Assembly (NCBI GenBank): GCA_007695205.1
Contig: REEF01000316.1
Span: 1-6,663, forward strand
Source: Planctomycetaceae bacterium
GTDB taxonomy: Bacteria > Planctomycetota > Planctomycetia > Pirellulales > Pirellulaceae
Direction of reading: 5' to 3'
Length of the DNA: 6,663 bases
Positions 1 to 5,091 of the stretch are shown here, in pieces. The notes under the pieces are model-generated. The model made no database searches. It saw nothing but the letters and a program-made list of their open reading frames with translations, and had not been told where the DNA came from. Positions within the stretch are counted from its first letter, which is position 1. Each line of letters opens with the position of its first letter. The position numbers and the translations under genes were made by a program.

Positions 1-122
1 ATTGTCGGGCGGTCCGTTGGATAATGGGTGCCGAGGCTGATGGCAGTCGTGTTCTGAACCTGCCGCGTCTCGACAAGCTGGCACCTGACTCTTTCGCTCG
101 CGGCCCAGAATTAGCGCCATGA
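1..122 (+). CDS. 3' end of an upstream gene (partial, unidentified)
   Basis: Reading from base 3, one frame stays open for 39 codons and ends at a TGA at 120-122. The other two + frames stop at 22-24 and 38-40. The TGA overlaps the ATG of the next gene as ATGA, a typical sign of translational coupling inside an operon, and this is the main reason for calling the stretch coding. The visible C-terminus is hydrophilic with no membrane helix. It includes RWIMGAEADGSRVLNLPRL and ends in PELAP. I do not recognise the family. From its neighbours it is probably another T6SS gene, possibly the missing NTPase or periplasmic part of TssM, but nothing in these 39 residues shows that. The start lies outside the window. 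Confidence 0.6.
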   Translation, partial: CRAVRWIMGAEADGSRVLNLPRLDKLAPDSFARGPELAP

Positions 123-1657
123 TCAAAATCATCTTGGGATGGTTCGCCAACATTGCTGATCTGATCGGTAAGCTCTTCGAGAACTTGGCCAAGTACCCCG
201 GTTTAGGTTTTCTTGGCCCCTTGGGTGACCGTTTCAGTGGCATCGCCGAAGCGCATGCGATGTACTTGCAGCGGCTGGAATGGAAGAAGCAGGGCATAAT
301 TACCAGCAAGGATCGGGCGAAAGAACTGGGGGGTTCGTTCAAGCCAAAGAAGAAGGGGTCAGGAGAGCCAGCGGCGGAAGAGATGGAAGCCGGCGCCACG
401 CCGGATACGGACCAGACGTCAGCGTCTGGTCTTGACGCGGCAGGGGTGCCGGTCGTTTCGCAGGCGAAAGGTTGGAGAGGGAGCGACACGGAAACGTCGA
501 ATCCGAGCGGTACGATTATGTTCGATGCCAGCATGGTCGAGCAGCAGGTGGCTCCCAGCGATGCGGGCGGTCCCGTGCCACGGCGGCCCGACAAACCGAC
601 GTATTACGGAACCTTGGACGGTCCCGGCCGTTCCCTGTCGGAAGATGTGTCCCTGGCGCCGCCGGACTATTCGCCACCGGCGCCGCGCGGCACCGACCCA
701 GTGGCACCGCCCGCACCTGAGCCGATGCATGCTCCGCGCCCCGCGGCGACAGCGGTCACCAGGCGGGAACCCCTTGTCCAGGTTCAGGCGGCGTCGACCG
801 AAGAGGAGGCGGCGATCGCCTGGTCGATCCGGCAGGCCAGTGCTTCGCTGGCGGAAGAAGACCAGCCGCCATCGATTCCTGTGGCCGAGCGTGACAAGCA
901 ACTCGCCCGGTTGCAGTACCTCAGTTACCGGTTGCGCGAGGCGCGCGAACCGCTGTGCGGTATCAATGGTGCCTTGGTTTTGGTGCCGTTGACCATGCTG
1001 CGCGACAGCACTCGCGAGCATTTCGAATTGCCGCGAGCCATGCAAGGCGACTTGGCCACGTTACAGGAGAGTTTGGGACTTCGTTTTCCCACCAGCACGC
1101 TGTTGGTGGGTTTGGAAGAGCATCGTGGTTTCGAGGAACTGGTGCGGCGGATCGGTCCCCAACGAGCTCGGTCCCAGCGTTTGGGGCACCGTTTCGATAT
1201 CCGTCTGGCTGCGGTTCCCAACCAGTTGGCGGTGCTGTGTGCGCGACTGACCGGGGTGTTCGAGGATTGGGTGTATGCGATCTTCCGGGAGCATGGTTCG
1301 ATTGCCCGCCCTGGCAATTCTCATCTGTTCGGCTTGCTGTGTCAGGTTCGCACGGATTTACAGCCCCGGTTGCTGCGGATTCTTTCGGGTGGCTTGGGTC
1401 GCGATCGCGAGGAGGCCCCCGACGAATTACCGTTGGGTTTCAGCGGCTGCTATTTCGCCGCGACCGGACGCAGCGAGGACCGCCAAGCGTTTGTGCGGGG
1501 TGTGTTTGACAAATTGACGGAAGAACAGAGTCACGTCGAGTGGCTTCGAGAGACGCGATTGGCGTCACGGCATTACCGGCGGTTGGGCTGGTTGGGGTTA
1601 TGCACCGCCGCCGCCTTCATCGGCTGGCTGGTGTTGACCACCTGGATTCGTCCGTAA
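119..1657 (+). CDS. tssM: TssM/IcmF-like T6SS membrane-complex protein, ImcF domain only, single C-terminal TM
   Basis: 512 residues. Residues about 260-475 resemble the ImcF-type cytoplasmic domain of TssM. REPLCGINGALVLVPLTML at 276-294 matches the family's 'R-x-P-x-x-G-x-L' strand. A GFEEL follows at 337-341, where TssM has 'TKxDLLxGFxEFF', and LGFSGCYFAATG at 439-450 matches the 'LRGVYFTSG' strand. A hydrophobic helix at about 489-509 corresponds to the TssM helix after this domain, and the protein ends two residues later. Normal TssM (about 1100-1200 aa) also has two N-terminal helices, a P-loop NTPase and a large periplasmic part. I see no Walker A here and no periplasmic part. Residues 1-60 form a hydrophobic to amphipathic start, and about 85-255 is a low-complexity Pro/Ala/Glu linker. 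The ATG overlaps the upstream stop, which supports this start. The likely role is as an inner-membrane scaffold contacting TssL/TssK. The family call is fairly secure; whether it is a whole TssM or half of a split one is not. Confidence 0.72.
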   Translation: MIKIILGWFANIADLIGKLFENLAKYPGLGFLGPLGDRFSGIAEAHAMYLQRLEWKKQGIITSKDRAKELGGSFKPKKKGSGEPAAEEMEAGATPDTDQTSASGLDAAGVPVVSQAKGWRGSDTETSNPSGTIMFDASMVEQQVAPSDAGGPVPRRPDKPTYYGTLDGPGRSLSEDVSLAPPDYSPPAPRGTDPVAPPAPEPMHAPRPAATAVTRREPLVQVQAASTEEEAAIAWSIRQASASLAEEDQPPSIPVAERDKQLARLQYLSYRLREAREPLCGINGALVLVPLTMLRDSTREHFELPRAMQGDLATLQESLGLRFPTSTLLVGLEEHRGFEELVRRIGPQRARSQRLGHRFDIRLAAVPNQLAVLCARLTGVFEDWVYAIFREHGSIARPGNSHLFGLLCQVRTDLQPRLLRILSGGLGRDREEAPDELPLGFSGCYFAATGRSEDRQAFVRGVFDKLTEEQSHVEWLRETRLASRHYRRLGWLGLCTAAAFIGWLVLTTWIRP

Positions 1658-1714
1658 CGAGGTCCAGCCCACTGGAAAGCATCACGAAAAGAGACCATCG
1701 AGAGACCTGCTGTT

Positions 1715-3202
1715 ATGCAACATTTACCGGTCGACTGGTACGAGGGGCTTTTCTTGCGTCCGCATCATTTCCAGGCCTTGGAACGGCACTGGACAGAACT
1801 GCGCCGCACTTCGCATCAATGGGATTTTCCCTTCCACTACGGATTGAAAACGCTGGAGATCAGCCCCGAGGCATTGGCCGATTACCAGTTCGATGTCCGC
1901 CAACTGCACGCGCGGATGCGTGATGGCACGATCGTGACCTTCGGCGTCGGCGAGGAGCCGGACCGCGTCGATCTGCGCGAGGCCATTCGCGAGGCCGAAT
2001 CGGTCGAGCAGCATCGCCTGGGAGTCGGCTTGCAGGACGCCTTCGAGTCTCAGGCTACCGTACGCGTCTACCTGGCGGTGCCGCGCACCAAACTGGGACG
2101 CCCCAACGTGCAAGCCGATGCGTCCGACACCGCAGCACGGTACCTGCGCACCATGGCGATCGTTCAGGACGAAAGCCGTAGCGGTCACGAGCAACCGCTG
2201 GAGTTCCGCCGGCTGAATGCGCGACTGCTGTTGTCCACCCAAGATCTGAGCGGCTACGAAACCTTGCCCATCGCCCAGGTCCAACGCGCTGGCGGCGACG
2301 TCCGCGCACGGCCGGCCATCGACCCGCAGTACATCCCCCCGGTGATCTCCGTCGAAGCCTGGCCCGGGTTGGGCCGCGATATGGTGCGGTCGGTCTACGA
2401 TATCATCGGCCAGAAGATCGATGTGCTGGCCCAGCAGGTGCGCGAACGCAGCATCGGCTTCGCCGCCACGGATGCCAGTGACCTGAACCGCATGATGATG
2501 CTGGTCGAGTTGAACGGTGCTCACGCGACGTTGGGTGGGATCGCTTTTTGCGGCGGTATCCACCCCCTGGACGCTTACCTGGAACTCTGCCGAATCGCCG
2601 GACGACTGGCCATCTTCGGCGACCAACGGCGTTCGGAAGAAATCCCGACGTACGATCACGAGAACCTGGGACCTATCTTTCGCCGCATCCGCGAGATGAT
2701 CGAGTCCCTGATTCACGGCGTCCGCGAATACGAATACGAACAGCGATTCTTTGTCGGCGTCGGACTGGGCATGCAAGCGGCTCTCGACCCCACCTGGTTC
2801 CATGCCGACTGGAAATGGTACATCGGTGTCAATAAGGGCGAACTGACCGAGCAGGAGTGCCGCGAATTGCTGCAACCCGGCGAATTGGATTGGAAACTCG
2901 GCAGCAGCCGCCAGGTCGAGATCCTGTTTAAGCGGCGAGCGGAAGGGCTGCAACTGCGGCCCGTGGGGCGAGTGGTCCGCGCCCTGCCCAACCGCCCGGA
3001 TTGGATCTACTACGAATTGGACAAACGCGAAGGGACAGCGTGGCGCGATGTGCAAGAAACGCAGACACTGGCCATACGATTCAAGGATTCACTGATCGTC
3101 AACCGTGACCGGTTCCAGGGTAACCGGACTGTGATCGTGCAGACCCGCAGCGGCAATGTGGAACTCCAGTTCGCCCTGTTCGCCGTGCCATCGCGAGCCT
3201 GA
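1715..3202 (+). CDS. tssK: Type VI secretion system baseplate subunit TssK
   Basis: 495 residues, somewhat longer than the usual TssK (about 445). The N-terminus VDWYEGLFLRPHHFQALERH (residues 6-25) is the TssK/ImpJ/VasE hallmark (W-x-E-G-x-x-L-x-P-Q/H-H-F-Q). Further family landmarks are YIPPVISV (206-213), the helical stretch HPLDAYLELCRIAGRLAIF (283-301) and YDHENLGPIF (313-322), where TssK proteins have 'Y-x-H-x-x-L-x-x-x-F'. The C-terminal region from about 360, starting WFHADWKWYIGV, corresponds to the head domain that contacts the TssL/TssM membrane complex. TssK is a cytoplasmic trimer linking the baseplate wedges (TssEFG) to that complex. The gene starts 57 nt after the TssM-like gene, with only a weak GAGAG (1700-1704) upstream, and is presumably in the same operon. 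No frameshift or missing block is visible. Confidence 0.93.
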   Translation: MQHLPVDWYEGLFLRPHHFQALERHWTELRRTSHQWDFPFHYGLKTLEISPEALADYQFDVRQLHARMRDGTIVTFGVGEEPDRVDLREAIREAESVEQHRLGVGLQDAFESQATVRVYLAVPRTKLGRPNVQADASDTAARYLRTMAIVQDESRSGHEQPLEFRRLNARLLLSTQDLSGYETLPIAQVQRAGGDVRARPAIDPQYIPPVISVEAWPGLGRDMVRSVYDIIGQKIDVLAQQVRERSIGFAATDASDLNRMMMLVELNGAHATLGGIAFCGGIHPLDAYLELCRIAGRLAIFGDQRRSEEIPTYDHENLGPIFRRIREMIESLIHGVREYEYEQRFFVGVGLGMQAALDPTWFHADWKWYIGVNKGELTEQECRELLQPGELDWKLGSSRQVEILFKRRAEGLQLRPVGRVVRALPNRPDWIYYELDKREGTAWRDVQETQTLAIRFKDSLIVNRDRFQGNRTVIVQTRSGNVELQFALFAVPSRA

Positions 3203-3233
3203 TCGCCCCGAGGATCATCCATAGGACCGTCCT

Positions 3234-3240
3234 GGAAGGG
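3234..3240 (+). promoter_or_regulatory. Ribosome binding site of the PAAR gene
   Basis: GGAAGGG lies 7 nt before the ATG at 3248. It is the clearest Shine-Dalgarno sequence in the window and fixes the PAAR start. The neighbouring genes have weak or no such element, so the spike-tip protein may be translated more strongly than the rest of the operon. Confidence 0.7.
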
Positions 3241-3247
3241 AAAAAAC

Positions 3248-3634
3248 ATGAGTAAACCGGCTGCTCGATTGGGCGATCAGGTACTGCAGGACGGACCGCA
3301 TTGCCATGCGCCCATCCATCCGGCCGCGCCGGTACCCACGCCGGTTCCTCATCCGCCGTTGCCGCTGGCGATCGTCAAGGGCCAAGCGAACGTCTTGATC
3401 GGAAATATGCCCGCAGCTCGCGTCACCGATACGACCGCCCCCTGCTCGCTGCCCTCATGCGTTCCCGCGGGTCCCGGGATGGTCAGTGTGGGATCGGCCA
3501 CCGTGCTGATTGGAAATATGCCCGCTGCGCGCGTCGGCGATATGACGGCGCATGCGTCCTGCATCGCCCCGATCCCGATGCCGACCGGAAAAGTCCTTCC
3601 GCCGGGTTGCCCAACCGTCCTGATTGGGGGCTGA
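3248..3634 (+). CDS. PAAR-domain T6SS spike-tip protein
   Basis: 128 residues consisting only of a PAAR domain. The motif that names the family occurs three times, each with Asp three residues after the Arg: PAARLGD (4-10), PAARVTD (55-61) and PAARVGD (92-98). The second and third sit in near-identical 17-residue blocks beginning ANVLIGNMPAAR (47-63) and ATVLIGNMPAAR (84-100), and the chain ends in the same strand type, PTVLIGG. Candidate metal ligands are H18, H20, C66, C71, H102, C105 and C121; PAAR tips normally bind one zinc through His and Cys. A Pro-rich loop (25-39) is an insertion between strands. PAAR proteins sharpen the VgrG trimer and may carry effectors, but no N- or C-terminal toxin extension is present, so any cargo would be non-covalent. 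The start has a strong ribosome binding site, and the next gene begins 3 nt after the stop. Confidence 0.93.
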   Translation: MSKPAARLGDQVLQDGPHCHAPIHPAAPVPTPVPHPPLPLAIVKGQANVLIGNMPAARVTDTTAPCSLPSCVPAGPGMVSVGSATVLIGNMPAARVGDMTAHASCIAPIPMPTGKVLPPGCPTVLIGG

Positions 3635-3637
3635 GCC

Positions 3638-4747
3638 GTGCGGCGCCGTCATTTTGAAAGTCTCGCACCCATCTGTCCGGTATGCCATGCGCGAGAAGGC
3701 CGCGAAGCGTCACTCGTGATCGGAGCCGTGACTCGGGAGACCGAAGAGCACATGATCGAAGGCGTGCTGCACTGTAGCCATGCGGCCTGCCAACGCGAGT
3801 TTCCAATTCTGGACGGCATACCGCTGATCATCGCCGATCTGCGCCGCTATGTGTCGGACAATATCCTGGCCATGGTCGGCCGGCGGGACATGACCGAGTT
3901 GACCGAAAGTCTGCTGGGCGATTGTTGTGGGCCCGGTTCGACCTTCGACCAACTACGCCAGCAACTCAGCTTCTACGCCTGGGACCACTACGCCGATCTT
4001 GATCCTCAGGAGTCCATGGACGACCCGCGGCCTGGCTCGATGCTTCGATGCCTGGACGCCGGTCGGCAGTTGGCCCAGCCGATCGTATCCGGGCCGATGC
4101 TGGACGTGGGATGTTCCGTGGGACGCGGTACGTTTGCGCTGGCAGAACAAACAACGGAGCTGGTTTTGGGAATCGATCTGAATTTTGGCATGCTCCGCTT
4201 GGCCGCTGAGGTATTGCGCACGGGGACAGTCAGGTATCCAAGGCGACGCGTGGGCGTGGTCTACGAATGTCGACAATTCAGTGCTTCCTTTCCCAATACC
4301 GCCAACGTCGATTTTTGGGCCTGCGACGCGACCGCGCTGCCGTTTCCCGACAACCGATTTTCGCTGGCCGTCAGCATGAATGTCTTGGACTGCGTTGCCA
4401 ACCCGATCGGTCTGTTGAATTCCATCGCCCGCGTACTGCACCGCGACGGCAAAGGCCTGCTGACATGTCCCTACGACTGGTCGCCCGCAGCCACGCCACT
4501 GGAATCGTGGCTCGGAGGCCATTCTCAACGTTCCCCTTCGGCGGGAGCCAGCGAAGCCGTCTTGCATACCCTGCTGGCTCCGTGCTCGAACTCCCCTCCG
4601 GTCGCGGGCTTGGAACTGATCGCCGAGCAGTCACACCTGCCATGGCACGTTCGTTTGCACGACCGCAGCACGATGAACTACCTCGTCCATCTGCTCGTAG
4701 CCCAGCCCGTTGTTTCGGAGAATCCCTCGAGTCGATGGGATAGGTGA
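3638..4747 (+). CDS. Class I SAM-dependent methyltransferase with N-terminal Trm112-like zinc ribbon
   Basis: 369 residues from a GTG start, chosen because it lies 3 nt after the PAAR stop with GGGGG (3626-3630) 7 nt upstream. Residues 10-66 form a Trm112-like ribbon: CPVC (C13, C16), then HCSHAAC (C46, C51), followed by REFPILDGIPLII, typical of that fold. A helical linker (67-150) leads to the Rossmann methyltransferase domain. Motif I is MLDVGCSVGRGTF (154-166), the acidic end of the second strand is D180 in LGIDLNFGM, and motif III is ACDATALPFPDNRFSLAVS (228-246). The post-motif strand is VLHRDGKGLLTCPYDW (266-281). This pattern fits methyltransferase family 11/25. The substrate is unknown. 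No signal peptide or membrane helix is visible, so it should act in the cytoplasm. Its closeness to PAAR implies co-translation and a T6SS-linked role (modifying enzyme, adaptor or cargo), which is inference. Fusion of the ribbon to the enzyme is known in unrelated methyltransferases, so function cannot be read from it. Confidence 0.88.
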   Translation: MRRRHFESLAPICPVCHAREGREASLVIGAVTRETEEHMIEGVLHCSHAACQREFPILDGIPLIIADLRRYVSDNILAMVGRRDMTELTESLLGDCCGPGSTFDQLRQQLSFYAWDHYADLDPQESMDDPRPGSMLRCLDAGRQLAQPIVSGPMLDVGCSVGRGTFALAEQTTELVLGIDLNFGMLRLAAEVLRTGTVRYPRRRVGVVYECRQFSASFPNTANVDFWACDATALPFPDNRFSLAVSMNVLDCVANPIGLLNSIARVLHRDGKGLLTCPYDWSPAATPLESWLGGHSQRSPSAGASEAVLHTLLAPCSNSPPVAGLELIAEQSHLPWHVRLHDRSTMNYLVHLLVAQPVVSENPSSRWDR

Positions 4748-4748
4748 G

Positions 4749-4809
4749 GAGAAAAGAGTGCTTGTGTCGGAAGGCGATCGCGTTGGGTTCTTCGGCAATC
4801 TTTTTTCTC
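4749..4809 (+). terminator. Possible weak terminator after the T6SS operon
   Basis: A run of six T (4801-4806) lies about 55 nt after the methyltransferase stop. GAGAAAA (4749-4755) could pair with TTTTCTC (4803-4809), but the stem is AT-rich and the loop is long. The local GTTG/CAAT pairing nearer the T run is only 4 bp. It is not a convincing GC-rich hairpin, and Rho-dependent termination is equally possible. Confidence 0.2.
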
Positions 4810-4874
4810 GACAGTCATGGAGGCTTACGTCAGGGAAATAGCTGCCCACAGGGGATCGGGCAAGGTGGAAATGC

Positions 4875-4903
4875 TTGACAGGCCATGGTCCAATCCTTAC
4901 ATT
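4875..4903 (+). promoter_or_regulatory. Sigma70-like promoter candidate for the glycoside-hydrolase-like gene
   Basis: A perfect -35 hexamer TTGACA (4875-4880) is followed after exactly 17 nt by TACATT (4898-4903), matching 4 of 6 bases of the -10 consensus. Transcription would start near 4910, giving a leader of about 180 nt before the ATG at 5092 that includes the dyad at 4912-4943. The call rests on consensus match and spacing alone; such matches arise by chance. Confidence 0.4.
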
Positions 4904-4911
4904 GACCATGC

Positions 4912-4943
4912 GGGATCATCGAATCGCACTGCGATCCGATCCC
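4912..4943. repeat. Imperfect dyad just downstream of the promoter candidate
   Basis: GGGATC (4912-4917) is complementary to GATCCC (4938-4943). Inside it ATCGC (4923-4927) pairs with GCGAT (4931-4935) around a 3-nt loop, leaving unpaired bases of 5 and 2 nt between the stems. It lies at or just after the predicted transcription start, where an operator or a 5' leader stem-loop could act. There is no direct evidence of function. Confidence 0.35.
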
Positions 4944-5091
4944 CGTGGTGTCAGGGCTTACAATCGATTTGTTTCTGCCGCTCGGTTTTGAAGAAAGGGA
5001 CGCGACGATTCCCGAGAAGATTGATCGTATCGCTCCTACAAGATTACCCAAACCGTGGTTTTCACAAAGTAACTTCGACGAAAGTTCTGTT

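Larger units (their letters stand above)
4748..5091. other. Intergenic region between the T6SS operon and the glycoside-hydrolase-like gene
   Basis: These 344 nt separate the last operon gene from the next start. A + frame open at 4817-5137 has Cys/Ser/Arg-rich translation with no recognisable pattern and runs into the next gene's signal-peptide codons, so I do not call it. The stretch holds a six-T run (4801-4806), a sigma70-like promoter candidate, an imperfect dyad and a small hairpin just before the next ATG. I see no tRNA and no immunity-like or other small gene. Confidence 0.6.

Noticed and set aside
419..1045. Antisense and alternative-frame open stretches over the linker of the TssM-like gene
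   Set aside because: They are Arg-rich translations of GC-rich low-complexity DNA with no domain pattern and no ribosome site.
1724..3055. Long antisense open frame (443 codons) opposite tssK
   Set aside because: It mirrors a high-GC gene with strong third-position bias, its translation shows no recognisable domain, and tssK on the + strand has clear family motifs.
3223..3233. Short dyad AGGAC-C-GTCCT before the PAAR ribosome site
   Set aside because: The 1-nt centre prevents a stable hairpin at full length, and an 11-bp palindrome of this kind is expected by chance in GC-rich DNA.
4945..5091. GTG start extending the hydrolase-like protein by 49 residues
   Set aside because: It would bury a well-formed signal peptide in the interior; the ATG at 5092 places the signal peptide at the N-terminus.
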